From Bacteroidia bacterium (GTDB taxonomy: Bacteria > Bacteroidota > Bacteroidia > Bacteroidales > CAJPTX01): DNA of 12,603 nucleotides. Position numbers and translations under genes: made by a program. The notes beneath the pieces were generated by a model. That model had not been told where the DNA came from and did no database searches. It saw only the letters and a program-made list of their open reading frames with translations. Shown piece after piece: positions 1 through 7,502 of the stretch (position 1 is the stretch's first letter; each line of letters opens with the position of its first letter). Where the stretch lies: NCBI GenBank assembly GCA_905373665.1, contig CAJPTV010000069.1, forward strand, positions 1 through 12,603, in the 5' to 3' direction.

Positions 1-2
1 GT

Positions 3-1193
3 AAACAGCTGCTTTGGCAACGGATGCGCACCCCGGGGTACGAAAGCGATAAGATGGAGCTGATGTGCCTCGATCTTGCAACTGGGGAAAAGAGCCTCTT
101 GACCGAGAAGTGGGATCAGAACGCCGATCAGTTCCAGTGGAGTGCCGACGGTAAGTCGATCTACATCCGCAGCGGGCTCAAGGGGACAATCCAACTCTTT
201 GAACTCGATCGCGCCTCGGGGAATATCCGTCAAATCACCGAAGGGCAGTGGAATGTCAACTGGGCAGGGCTCACAGCCAACAACGAGTGGATCATTGCGA
301 CCACGCAGCTCAACAAGGGTGCAGAGCTCTACACCTATCGCAACAACCAGTGCGAGCCCTTTAGCCACATCAATGATGATATCTACGCCTCCATCAAGTT
401 CAGCCGTGTAGAAGGGCGTTGGATGCGCACCACCGACGGCGGGCAGATGCTCACCTGGATTGTCTACCCACCGAACTTTGATTCTACACAAAAGTACCCA
501 ACCCTGCTTTATTGTCAAGGAGGGCCGCAGAGCACCGTGAGTCAGTTCTTTAGCTATCGCTGGAACTTACAGTTGATGGCTTCCATGGGTTACGTGGTCG
601 TTGCCCCCAATCGTCACGGCGTCCCCTCATTTGGTCAAGCGTGGAATGCGCAGATCTCGGGCGACTACAGTGGGCAGAACATCCGCGACTATCTCACTGC
701 GATTGACGAGGTGGCAAAAGAACCCTGGTGTGACAAAGAGCGTCTCGGTGCAGCGGGGGCTTCCTACGGGGGCTACTCGGTGTATTACCTTGCGGGCGTT
801 CACAATGGGCGCTTCAAAGCCTTCATTGCTCATAACGGGATGTTCAACTTCGAGAGCTTCTATAACTCTACCGAAGAGACCTTCTTCCCCAATCATGACT
901 TGGGGGGACCCTACTGGGATCGCTCGAATTACACCGCACAGCGTTCCTTTGCTAACAGTCCGCACCTTTTGGTGAAGAAGTGGGATACGCCGATTCTGAT
1001 TATCGTCGGTGAGCGAGATTTCCGCATCCCATACACCGAGGGGCTTCAGGCCTTCAATGCGGCGCAGTTGTTAGGTGTCCCCGCTCGCTTGTGCATCTAC
1101 CCCGAAGAAACCCACTTTGTTAGCAAGCCTAAGAACGTGATCGTATGGCAATACGAATTCTTTGGTTGGCTCGACCGTTGGTTAAAAAAGTAG
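3..1193 (+). CDS. dpp5: Dipeptidyl-peptidase 5-like S9 serine peptidase (5' end outside window)
   Basis: The reading frame is open to the left edge, so the N-terminus (signal peptide and most of the beta-propeller) is missing; the first ATG, at 24, is internal. Numbering from that Met, residues 1 to about 130 are the end of the propeller and about 150-389 the alpha/beta-hydrolase domain. The catalytic triad is visible: Ser247 in GASYGG, Asp332 in GERDFRIP, His364 in EETHF. The CQGGPQ loop (164-169) and PNRHG (195-199) fit the family. S9 enzymes cut dipeptides from oligopeptide N-termini; DPP5 of Porphyromonas gingivalis is periplasmic and prefers Ala or hydrophobic residues at P1, feeding asaccharolytic growth. 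The DPP5 assignment rests on remembered similarity around the active site; another S9 subfamily (DPP4 or prolyl tripeptidyl peptidase) is less likely. It ends in a terminator and looks like the last gene of its unit. Confidence 0.88.
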   Translation, partial: KQLLWQRMRTPGYESDKMELMCLDLATGEKSLLTEKWDQNADQFQWSADGKSIYIRSGLKGTIQLFELDRASGNIRQITEGQWNVNWAGLTANNEWIIATTQLNKGAELYTYRNNQCEPFSHINDDIYASIKFSRVEGRWMRTTDGGQMLTWIVYPPNFDSTQKYPTLLYCQGGPQSTVSQFFSYRWNLQLMASMGYVVVAPNRHGVPSFGQAWNAQISGDYSGQNIRDYLTAIDEVAKEPWCDKERLGAAGASYGGYSVYYLAGVHNGRFKAFIAHNGMFNFESFYNSTEETFFPNHDLGGPYWDRSNYTAQRSFANSPHLLVKKWDTPILIIVGERDFRIPYTEGLQAFNAAQLLGVPARLCIYPEETHFVSKPKNVIVWQYEFFGWLDRWLKK

Positions 1194-1224
1194 CAGTTCT
1201 TAAGGAATCGTTCAAATGTTCCTG

Positions 1225-1261
1225 TGGGCGTAGTCAGAATAGGGCTGCGCCCATCTTCTTT
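1225..1261 (+). terminator. Rho-independent terminator after the S9 peptidase gene
   Basis: TGGGCGTAG (1225-1233) pairs with CTGCGCCCA (1245-1253) to give a 9-bp stem with one T-G wobble and an 11-nt loop. A T-rich run, TCTTCTTT (1254-1261), follows. It lies 31 bases after the peptidase stop codon, where a terminator is expected. Confidence 0.7.
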
Positions 1262-1344
1262 GACTGAGAAAAAAGGTGGAAAGGATGTGGAAACGCAGAG
1301 GTGTGTGACGAGAGGTGGGGTAAAAAAGATTGCTGTGCAACGCG

Positions 1345-1378
1345 AGGATATCTCAATATATCCTTTTCTGTCTTTTGT
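1345..1378 (+). terminator. Weak terminator-like hairpin with T-rich tail
   Basis: AGGATAT (1345-1351) and ATATCCT (1358-1364) form a perfect 7-bp stem with a 6-nt loop, followed by TTTCTGTCTTTT. The stem is A+T-rich and the T run is interrupted, so it would end transcription poorly. It could be a second terminator behind the one at 1225 or the end of a short RNA from this region. Confidence 0.3.
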
Positions 1379-1406
1379 CGGAGTGTAGTGTGCTACGCCT
1401 GCAACT

Positions 1407-1422
1407 CGCGGCGTATGCCGCG
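1407..1422. repeat. Perfect G+C-rich inverted repeat (hairpin)
   Basis: CGCGGC (1407-1412) and GCCGCG (1417-1422) form a perfect 6-bp all-G+C stem around the tetraloop GTAT. No T run follows, so it is not a standard terminator. It lies in the G+C-rich part of the intergenic region and may belong to a structured RNA or an intergenic repeat. Confidence 0.45.
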
Positions 1423-1433
1423 CTGTGGTGATT

Positions 1434-1459
1434 TGCATTTTACCGCACATTGCGCCCAC
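1434..1459 (-). repeat. Inverted partner of the sequence at 2083-2110 (possible dispersed repeat)
   Basis: Read on the minus strand this segment aligns with the plus strand of 2083-2110: GTGGGxG, then AATGxGC, then GGTxAAATGCA. By hand I count 22 identities in 25 aligned columns, with one 1-nt and one 3-nt gap. AGGTTCTCA also occurs on the same relative strand near both copies (complement of 1494-1502, and 2121-2129), but on opposite sides of the core. The two copies thus sit on either side of siaC in opposite orientation. Confidence 0.4.
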
Positions 1460-1560
1460 TGGGCCGTCCGCCCTTAGGACCGCCCGTCTGGCGTGAGAAC
1501 CTCTTAGGATCTTTTCTTTGGAAAATCTTCAACTCAATAATGTATGTTCCAAAAAATCCT

Positions 1561-1568
1561 TATATTTG
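1561..1568 (+). promoter_or_regulatory. Candidate Bacteroidota -7 box for siaC
   Basis: TATATTTG matches the Bacteroidota -7 consensus TAnnTTTG exactly. I see no TTTG or TTG at the usual distance upstream (around 1537-1542), so the -33 half is weak or missing. Transcription would start near 1572-1575, giving an untranslated leader of about 100 bases before the ATG at 1677. The box lies in locally A+T-rich DNA. Confidence 0.45.
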
Positions 1569-1569
1569 C

Positions 1570-1596
1570 CTAGCGAAAGTGACCAAATGTCGCTAG
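1570..1596. repeat. Palindrome A at the presumed siaC transcription start
   Basis: CTAGCGA (1570-1576) and TCGCTAG (1590-1596) are a perfect 7-bp inverted repeat with a 13-base spacer. Because it begins 2 bases after the candidate -7 box, it could be a regulator's operator; if transcription starts further upstream it would instead form an RNA hairpin. Confidence 0.45.
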
Positions 1597-1626
1597 AGTG
1601 TGATGAGTTACTGACTTTACACTCTA
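1594..1626 (+). repeat. Hairpin B in the siaC leader, overlapping palindrome A
   Basis: TAGAGTGT (1594-1601) and ACACTCTA (1619-1626) form a perfect 8-bp stem with a 17-base loop. Its first three bases are the last three of palindrome A, so the full stems of A and B cannot form together in RNA. It lies wholly within the presumed transcript, 50 bases before the start codon. Confidence 0.45.
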
Positions 1627-1676
1627 AAGGATGCGGATGGTTGGATTCTCGTGAAACTGTTAGAATACATGGTAGA

Positions 1677-2063
1677 ATGGATGTCTTAGAAATACCCAAC
1701 ACGGCGAAGACCCCTCAGATTAGTTTGAATCCCAACGGGCATTTACTCATTGCGGGGCGCTCCATACCAGAAAATTCCATCGAGTTTTATCGCTCTACGA
1801 TGGAATGGCTTGTTGAGTATGCCCGTCAGCCTCAGCCTGTGACCGAGGTTGAGATGCATTTTGAGTATTTCAATACCAGTTCCTCGAAGTGTATACTTGA
1901 TATCTTTAAGCATCTGGCCAAGATACACGAGATGCCAGGAAAAGAAGTGAAGGTGAAGTGGTTCTTTTTCCAAGAGGACGAGGATATGTTTGAGTCAGGC
2001 AATGACTACAGTACCATCGTGAAGATCCCCTTCGAGTTCATTGCGAGCGAGGAGGGCGCTTAA
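1677..2063 (+). CDS. siaC: SiaC-family regulatory phosphoprotein (DUF1987)
   Basis: With the ATG at 1677 the protein has 128 residues, the usual SiaC length, and opens as the family does (MDVLEIPNTAKTPQ). Family signatures are GRSIPENS (27-34) and EYFNTSSSK (63-71). Thr67 in NTSS matches the Thr phosphorylated in Pseudomonas SiaC (Thr68 as I recall). In Pseudomonas the SiaB kinase and SiaA phosphatase set the state of SiaC, which binds and activates the diguanylate cyclase SiaD. Neither a kinase, a phosphatase nor a cyclase is nearby, so the output here is unknown. The frame stays open back to a TTG at 1518, but those 53 extra codons have no SiaC counterpart, are only about 37% G+C and hold the promoter box and palindromes, so I treat them as leader. 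Cytoplasmic; no signal peptide or membrane helix. Confidence 0.85.
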   Translation: MDVLEIPNTAKTPQISLNPNGHLLIAGRSIPENSIEFYRSTMEWLVEYARQPQPVTEVEMHFEYFNTSSSKCILDIFKHLAKIHEMPGKEVKVKWFFFQEDEDMFESGNDYSTIVKIPFEFIASEEGA

Positions 2064-2082
2064 TTAGAAGTCTCGGCGTGCT

Positions 2083-2110
2083 GTGGGGGAATGAGCGACG
2101 GTGAAATGCA
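2083..2110 (+). repeat. Second copy of the flanking repeat, between siaC and mfd
   Basis: This is the partner of the segment at 1434-1459, in the opposite orientation. It falls in the 84-base gap between siaC and mfd. I see no terminator hairpin or TAnnTTTG box in that gap, so the mfd promoter is not identified and read-through from siaC is possible. Confidence 0.4.
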
Positions 2111-2147
2111 GCTACGCGCAAGGTTCTCATACTGATCCCTGCTGACC

Positions 2148-5100
2148 GTGATTGACTTCAAAGACTTGCTGCGGCGTACGGCTGCGCTCCCACAGATCGC
2201 TCAGATAGATGCTTTGAGACAGAATGCACCGCAGTCTGTCCTCCTTCGAGGTGTTGAAGGCTCTTTCCTCTCTCTATTGGCGGGAGGAGAGAGCCTAGTT
2301 TTTGACTCTCCATCTACCACAACCTCACCGAAGCGCACGCTCCTCTTGGCGTCTGAACATGACGAGGCGGCGCATCTATTTACCGACCTCGTCTCTTTCT
2401 GTGGAAAAGAAGCCGTCTATTTTTTCCCCTCCTCCTATCGCGGTCGTATCGACCAAGCTAACCGTTTGGCAGAGCGTGCCGTACAACGTACCGAAACCCT
2501 CTTAGCACTGACAGCGGATGCCGCCGAACCCATCTTATTGGTCTCTTATCCTGCGGCTATTGCTGAGAAGTTGACACTCCAACGTTCGGATTCGGAAAAC
2601 AGCATCTCCGTACGCGTAGGGGATAAACTTGACCAAGACCAGTGGATTGAAAGGCTCGAGGCGATTGGCTTCACACAAGAAGAGTTTGTCTACGAACCCG
2701 GGCAGTTTGCCCGTCGAGGGGCGATCGTCGACCTCTTTTCCTATTCCGATTTTTATCCCTATCGCGTCGATTTCTTGGGCAATAAGGTCGATTCGATTCG
2801 ACGCTTTGCGGTGGATACCCAACGTTCTATTGAAACCTTAAAGGAGGTTCGGATCATTGGCGCATTGCAAGATACGCCCGAACAACAGACACTCTTGCAA
2901 ACCCTCTTTCCTGCCGATACGTTGGTTTGGACACCTGAGCCAGCACCGCTGCTAGCTGCGTACAAGCAGCTCTACTCGGAAATAGACCCCGACCTACAAC
3001 CTTTCTTTGGCTCGTCGGAAGAACTTGCTTCGCTTTTTACCCAATTCTCCACCCTGCAGCGTGGGGTGATTCAAGCCCCCAAGGGGGCAGCGAGTATTGA
3101 GTTTCATACCTCGCCACAGCCCGTTTTTCGCAAGAACTTTAATTTGATAGCCGAGACGCTGAGGCAAGAGGCAGAGGCGGGACGGCTATCTTATATCTTG
3201 TCGGAGCAACCCTCTCAGCTTGAGAGACTTTCCTCCATTTTGCAAGACCACGATCTGGTGCGAGGGAAAGACTATGAGTTGGTGCAGACCTCAATACATC
3301 AAGGCTTTCTTGCGCCAGAGCTTGGGGTCAACTTCCTAACCGACCATGAGCTCTTTGAACGACACCATGCCTATCGTCTCACGCGCCAACTCTCTAAGCG
3401 CGATGCGCTGAGTATGAGCGAGCTACAACAGCTCAAACCTGGGGATTATGTGGTGCACGAGGACTATGGGGTCGGCATTTTCGAGGGGCTTATCTCGCAT
3501 CGGAAGGAGGGAGTGACTTACGAACTGGTGCGCATCTCTTACCGGGATCGAGACTCGCTTTTGATGAGTGTGCATAGTCTCGACAAGCTCTCTAAATACC
3601 GTTCGAGTGACGATACACCCCCCGTGCTCAATAAGCTTAATTCGGCGGCATGGGGACGCCTCAAGGCTCGCACCAAGAAGCAGGTTAAGGACATCGCACG
3701 AGACTTGATTCAGCTCTATGCACAGCGGCGGGCTAAGGAGGGCTTTGCCTTTTCGCCAGACACCTATTTGCAAGAGGAGTTGGAAGCCTCTTTCCCTTAC
3801 GAAGATACGCCCGATCAACTCTCGACAACCCTCGCCGTCAAGCGAGATATGGAGCAGAATGTCCCCATGGATCGCCTGATTTGTGCTGACGTCGGGTTTG
3901 GAAAAACGGAGATCGCTATCCGAGCCTCTTTCAAGGCCGTGACCGATAGCAAGCAAGTGGCGGTACTTGTCCCCACGACCGTGCTTGCCTTGCAGCATTA
4001 TCAGACATTTTGTCGCCGCCTAGCCAATTTCCCTTGCCGCGTGGCGATGCTCTCGCGACTTCAAACACAGAAGGAGCAAAAAGCCATATTGGCGGAGCTC
4101 GCGGAGGGAAAAATTGACATCTTGATAGGGACGCACGCCCTACTGCGCGCCTCGGTACAGTTCAAAGATTTGGGACTCTTGGTGGTCGACGAGGAACAGA
4201 AATTCGGGGTCGCTGCGAAGGAACACCTTAAAGCGATGCGTACGCACATCGACACGCTGACCCTCACGGCAACGCCCATACCGCGTACTCTTCAGTTTTC
4301 GCTTATGGGGGCGCGAGATATGAGCTTGATTACCACCCCGCCCCCCAATCGCTACCCGATCGAGACCGAGGTGATGCCTTTCGACGAAGAGCGTATTGCG
4401 GCGGCGATACGTCAGGAGGTGCAGCGCGGCGGGCAAGTCTATTTTGTGAATAACCTCGTGCAGAACCTTTCCATCATCCTGCGTCGCCTCTCCGATCTTT
4501 TGCCCGAAGTACGTTTTGGGGTGGCACATGGACAGATGAAGGGGACGGAGCTCGAACAGGTGATGTTGGAGTTCATGCGTGGCGATTATGATGTGCTGCT
4601 CTGCACCTCGATTGTCGAGGCGGGGTTGGACATTCCCAACGTGAACACGATTTTTATCAATAACGGGCAGCGCTTCGGATTGGGCGATCTGCACCAGCTC
4701 AGAGGGCGCGTCGGACGTTCCGATCGCAAGGCGTACTGTTACATCCTTACGCCCCCCTCAGAACTCCTTACCCCTGGGGCACAGCAGCGTTTGAGAGCCA
4801 TTGTCGAGTATGCAGACTTGGGGAGTGGGATGAATCTCGCTATGCAGGATTTGAACATCCGCGGTGCAGGCAATTTGCTCGGAGCTGAACAAAGCGGCTT
4901 TGTTCTAGATCTCGGGGTCGACACCTATTACAGGATTTTGGATGAGGCGGTCGAGGAGCTCAAACAGGAGGAGTTTTCCGAGCTCTTTGCCTCGCAAGAT
5001 GCGAAGCCACAGGGCTTCTTTGTGCCAGAGTGTTCGGTCGACAGTGACCTGCCGCTCTACCTCCCCAACGAATACGTGGAGAGTACGGCTGAGCGAATGA

Positions 5101-5480
5101 CCCTCTACCGAGAACTGACGAAGCTCTGCACACAGGAGGAGGTCGATACGTTTGAGAATTCGCTGGTCGATCGCTTCGGACCGCTCCCTACCGAGGCGCG
5201 TGAGTTATTGCGCATCCCGATGTTGAAAACAAAAGCTCAGTCGCTTGGCATTCAGCGCATTCAGTTACATCAGGGGGTGATGGCGCTCCAGTTTGTCACC
5301 CCGATCACCTCGCCCTTCTACGCTTCTGATACCTTCGGGCGAATCCTCTCGCGTATCACGACGATGAAAGAGCGTGCGCGGCTCAATCAGACAGAGAAGA
5401 TGTTGACCCTCGTGGTCTACAAAATCCATGACATTGCTGCGGCGCAGGAGTTTTTACAACTTTTGGAGAGCGCAAGTTGA
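2148..5480 (+). CDS. mfd: Transcription-repair coupling factor Mfd
   Basis: Mfd removes RNA polymerase stalled at DNA lesions and recruits UvrA for nucleotide excision repair. At 1110 residues it is near family length (E. coli 1148). In order: UvrB-like N-terminal part (about 1-240, with EPGQFARRGAIVDLF at 183-197); CarD-like RNA-polymerase-interacting domain (about 428-495, PGDYVVHEDYGVG at 431-443); helicase core with Walker A ADVGFGKTE (580-588, Lys586), DEEQ box (681-684), TATPIPRT (707-714), and motifs V-VI from VEAGLDIPN to QLRGRVGRSDR (823-860); translocation motif region with GAGNLLGAEQSG (906-917); C-terminal UvrA-mimic domain (about 965-1105). Ala580 replaces the common first Gly of Walker A, which the consensus allows. 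The start is a GTG at 2148; no ATG is close. It overlaps coaX by one base. Confidence 0.97.
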   Translation: MIDFKDLLRRTAALPQIAQIDALRQNAPQSVLLRGVEGSFLSLLAGGESLVFDSPSTTTSPKRTLLLASEHDEAAHLFTDLVSFCGKEAVYFFPSSYRGRIDQANRLAERAVQRTETLLALTADAAEPILLVSYPAAIAEKLTLQRSDSENSISVRVGDKLDQDQWIERLEAIGFTQEEFVYEPGQFARRGAIVDLFSYSDFYPYRVDFLGNKVDSIRRFAVDTQRSIETLKEVRIIGALQDTPEQQTLLQTLFPADTLVWTPEPAPLLAAYKQLYSEIDPDLQPFFGSSEELASLFTQFSTLQRGVIQAPKGAASIEFHTSPQPVFRKNFNLIAETLRQEAEAGRLSYILSEQPSQLERLSSILQDHDLVRGKDYELVQTSIHQGFLAPELGVNFLTDHELFERHHAYRLTRQLSKRDALSMSELQQLKPGDYVVHEDYGVGIFEGLISHRKEGVTYELVRISYRDRDSLLMSVHSLDKLSKYRSSDDTPPVLNKLNSAAWGRLKARTKKQVKDIARDLIQLYAQRRAKEGFAFSPDTYLQEELEASFPYEDTPDQLSTTLAVKRDMEQNVPMDRLICADVGFGKTEIAIRASFKAVTDSKQVAVLVPTTVLALQHYQTFCRRLANFPCRVAMLSRLQTQKEQKAILAELAEGKIDILIGTHALLRASVQFKDLGLLVVDEEQKFGVAAKEHLKAMRTHIDTLTLTATPIPRTLQFSLMGARDMSLITTPPPNRYPIETEVMPFDEERIAAAIRQEVQRGGQVYFVNNLVQNLSIILRRLSDLLPEVRFGVAHGQMKGTELEQVMLEFMRGDYDVLLCTSIVEAGLDIPNVNTIFINNGQRFGLGDLHQLRGRVGRSDRKAYCYILTPPSELLTPGAQQRLRAIVEYADLGSGMNLAMQDLNIRGAGNLLGAEQSGFVLDLGVDTYYRILDEAVEELKQEEFSELFASQDAKPQGFFVPECSVDSDLPLYLPNEYVESTAERMTLYRELTKLCTQEEVDTFENSLVDRFGPLPTEARELLRIPMLKTKAQSLGIQRIQLHQGVMALQFVTPITSPFYASDTFGRILSRITTMKERARLNQTEKMLTLVVYKIHDIAAAQEFLQLLESAS

Positions 5481-6214
5481 TGCGTAAGGTCTTGACCCTC
5501 GATATCGGAAATTCGCGCACGAAGGCGGCTATTTGGCAGCAGGGGGCGTTGCTTTACGCAAATACGTTTGAGACGCTAGCGCCAGAACCCATTGCAGCTT
5601 GGGCAGGGGAGGCGCAGGCGGAGGCTTGTGTGGTCTCCAGTGTCAGTGCGCAGGCTGATAGGCTTATCGGACATTTGAGAGAGCATTTCGCTGTTTTTCA
5701 TCTTCTTACGCCAGCGAGTAGAGTCCCTTTTGACAAAGGGGACGCTTTTTATCCGACTCTCGGGAGCGATCGTATTGCGGCGCTCGTCGCGGCTTTTAGC
5801 CACACGCCTCGCGAAAAAGCGGTATTGGTTGTGGATGCGGGGACGGCGCTTACTTATGACTTTATTGACGCTGCTGGGCGTTATCGCGGTGGGATGATAG
5901 CACCAGGGATTGAGATGCGACGTCAGGCGCTGCATACGTTTACGAGCCGTTTACCGTTAGTAGATATACCGAGCGTTCCGATTTCGCCGCTCGCTGTGGG
6001 GACAGAACCGTGTTTACAAGCGGGAATCGTGACAGGGTTGGTCGGGGAGATGGACTATCTTTATCGGTCGCTACGGCAGCGTTTTGGAGAATTTTCGGTT
6101 CTTCTTACGGGCGGGGACGCTTTTTCGTTGTCAAACTTTTATCTTTGTGAAAACTTTGTCTTGCCAAATTTGGTCTTGGAGGGTCTCTATGAAGTGCTGG
6201 ATTGCAATCTTTAG
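5480..6214 (+). CDS. coaX: Type III pantothenate kinase
   Basis: CoaX phosphorylates pantothenate with ATP, the first committed step of coenzyme A synthesis, in the cytoplasm; type III enzymes are not feedback-inhibited by CoA. The 244 residues carry the ASKHA-fold signatures: TLDIGNSRTK (6-15, phosphate-1 loop with Asp8), GSDR (95-98, with the probable catalytic base Asp97), VVDAGTALTYD (117-127, phosphate-2 loop), GGMIAPG (137-143) and LLTGGDA (208-214). The start is the ATG at 5480, whose A is the last base of the mfd stop (TGATG), pointing to translational coupling. A TTG one codon upstream is an unlikely alternative. The next gene starts 26 bases before the coaX stop. Confidence 0.95.
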   Translation: MRKVLTLDIGNSRTKAAIWQQGALLYANTFETLAPEPIAAWAGEAQAEACVVSSVSAQADRLIGHLREHFAVFHLLTPASRVPFDKGDAFYPTLGSDRIAALVAAFSHTPREKAVLVVDAGTALTYDFIDAAGRYRGGMIAPGIEMRRQALHTFTSRLPLVDIPSVPISPLAVGTEPCLQAGIVTGLVGEMDYLYRSLRQRFGEFSVLLTGGDAFSLSNFYLCENFVLPNLVLEGLYEVLDCNL

Positions 6215-7478
6215 GTCACTGCTTCTGCTCGGTTGTTTCGCTTTTTACAGCGTTGCGGCGCGGGCGCAAGTCACTAATACCAGCTCTCCTTATTCCCGCT
6301 ACGGGCTCGGAGATCGTGAGGCGATTGGTTATAACAAGTCGCTGGGGTTGGGGGGAGTGGCGCTCGCGCTTCGAGATAAAAATATGATGAATGCGACCAA
6401 TCCTGCCTCTTTTTCTTCGCAAGATTCGATGTCGTTTATTCTCGATATTGCCTTGAAGGGACGTTATGTGCTTTCGCAAGCAGCGAATGGTAAAACGCAT
6501 ACGGAGAGTGCGGCGAATGTGCATCACGTAGGGATGCAGCTCCCCATGGGAAAGTACTTTGGTTTGGGGATGGGCTTTCAGCCCTTCACGCAAATGGGCT
6601 ACGATGTGACGCGCTATGAGACTGATCCGAAACTATTGAGTCAGATTGGTAATATCCGCTATCATCACCACGGCAATGGAGGCGTGAATGAGGCATTTTT
6701 AGGGGTGGCTTTCAAACCAGTCTCAAACCTATCGATAGGGGTGAAGGGGCGTTTCCTCTTTGGTTCGTTGAACTATGCGCAGGATATGTATATCCCCAAT
6801 CACCCGATTTATGCCGATGTGCGTTTTGATGACCGCGTCGTGTTACGGGGCTATGGGGTTACAGTGGGTGGACAAGGCACGATTCCTTTTTCGGAAGAAA
6901 AGCGTCTCCGTTTGGGGGCGATTGCCGAGTTTGTGCCTGTCTTGAATGCTGAGCATCGTAAAGAGGTGTCGCAAATCTATCTCAATAATAACTTTCAGGT
7001 AGCCAATAATTTCCTTTCGGGGACGGAGTCTGTGACTTATCCTTTGCGTTACGGCGGGGGGATGTTCTACGAAGGGCGCAATCTGAGCTATGGGGCGGAT
7101 TTTACCCTTCAGGATTGGTCATCGTTCCGTTATCGGAATACGGAGCAAAAGTATGGACTCTCTTATTCGGCCAATGTGGGGCTACAGTGGGTTCCCAACC
7201 CGACCGATTTGCGCTACTATTTCAAACGGGTACAGTACCGTTTCGGGGCGTATTACTCCCAACTCCCGATGATTGTGAACGATCAGCCGTTGCATGATGC
7301 GGGGCTAACCCTCGGTTTCGGCTTCCCGTACAAATATTTTGCCTCGGTGTTCCATACAGCCTTTCGGCTCGGGATGCGTGGCAATACCAACCACGGACTC
7401 ATTCGCGAGTTCTATGGCGAGTTCGTCATAGGCGTCTCGTTCAATGATGTGTGGTTTGTCAAACGAAAATATCAATAG
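6189..7478 (+). CDS. Outer-membrane beta-barrel protein conserved beside coaX and lptC
   Basis: This 429-residue exported protein has a signal peptide (hydrophobic 6-24, cleavage probably after Ala26 in ARA-Q). The mature protein begins with a conserved Bacteroidota stretch, NTSSPYSRYGLGD (30-42), followed by NATNPASFSSQDS (68-80). The rest alternates short polar and aromatic strands with Gly-rich turns, as in a beta-barrel. That arrangement recalls FadL/PorV-type outer-membrane proteins, but I cannot name a substrate. Position next to the TPR protein and LptC suggests envelope assembly or transport. The ATG at 6189, inside the coaX 3' end, is chosen because it places the signal peptide at the N-terminus; the frame continues upstream to 6084 but only as a coaX shadow. 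Residues 13-16 (LLGC) look faintly like a lipobox, though the fit is poor. Confidence 0.82.
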   Translation: MKCWIAIFRSLLLLGCFAFYSVAARAQVTNTSSPYSRYGLGDREAIGYNKSLGLGGVALALRDKNMMNATNPASFSSQDSMSFILDIALKGRYVLSQAANGKTHTESAANVHHVGMQLPMGKYFGLGMGFQPFTQMGYDVTRYETDPKLLSQIGNIRYHHHGNGGVNEAFLGVAFKPVSNLSIGVKGRFLFGSLNYAQDMYIPNHPIYADVRFDDRVVLRGYGVTVGGQGTIPFSEEKRLRLGAIAEFVPVLNAEHRKEVSQIYLNNNFQVANNFLSGTESVTYPLRYGGGMFYEGRNLSYGADFTLQDWSSFRYRNTEQKYGLSYSANVGLQWVPNPTDLRYYFKRVQYRFGAYYSQLPMIVNDQPLHDAGLTLGFGFPYKYFASVFHTAFRLGMRGNTNHGLIREFYGEFVIGVSFNDVWFVKRKYQ

Positions 7479-7502
7479 CAAAGATCCTAAACAGAGTAAG
7501 CA

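Larger units (their letters stand above)
1262..1516. other. Gene-free, structured intergenic region
   Basis: No convincing gene lies here on either strand. A purine-rich stretch (1262-1330) leads into two perfect inverted repeats and then a G+C-rich part (about 64% over 1401-1500). CCGCCC occurs at 1468-1473 and again 12 bases on at 1480-1485. CCCTTAGGAC (1471-1480) is echoed by CTCTTAGGAT (1501-1510). The minus strand of 1434-1459 resembles the plus strand of 2083-2110. A 120-codon minus-strand frame (1459 to 1097) crosses the terminator and runs into the peptidase gene, so I do not call it a gene. An intergenic repeat or a small structured RNA are the possibilities I would keep open. Confidence 0.5.

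Noticed and set aside
1097..1459. A 120-codon minus-strand frame across the dpp5 end and the intergenic region
   Set aside because: It runs through a terminator hairpin and into the catalytic-domain coding sequence of the peptidase, and its composition looks like translated non-coding DNA. It may reflect an intergenic repeat rather than a gene.
1518..1676. A 53-codon N-terminal extension of SiaC starting at TTG 1518
   Set aside because: It has no counterpart in SiaC proteins, is much A+T-richer than the genes here, and contains a promoter box and two palindromes; the ATG at 1677 gives the normal family length.
3885..3911. Altered Walker A in Mfd (Ala580 for Gly)
   Set aside because: The Walker A consensus allows Ala at the first position, and all other helicase motifs are intact, so I see no sign of inactivation.
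3423..4694. Two long minus-strand frames (191 and 184 codons) inside mfd
   Set aside because: They lie wholly opposite conserved helicase motifs of mfd and have low-complexity, His/Arg-rich translations typical of shadow frames in G+C-rich codons.
6084..6188. Upstream extension of the barrel protein inside coaX
   Set aside because: Starting at 6084 would bury the signal peptide 35 residues inside the protein; the extension is just coaX read in another frame.
6225..6236. Lipobox-like LLGC in the barrel protein signal peptide
   Set aside because: The -2 residue is Leu, a poor fit, and a clean ARA-Q signal peptidase I site follows ten residues later, as expected for an outer-membrane barrel.
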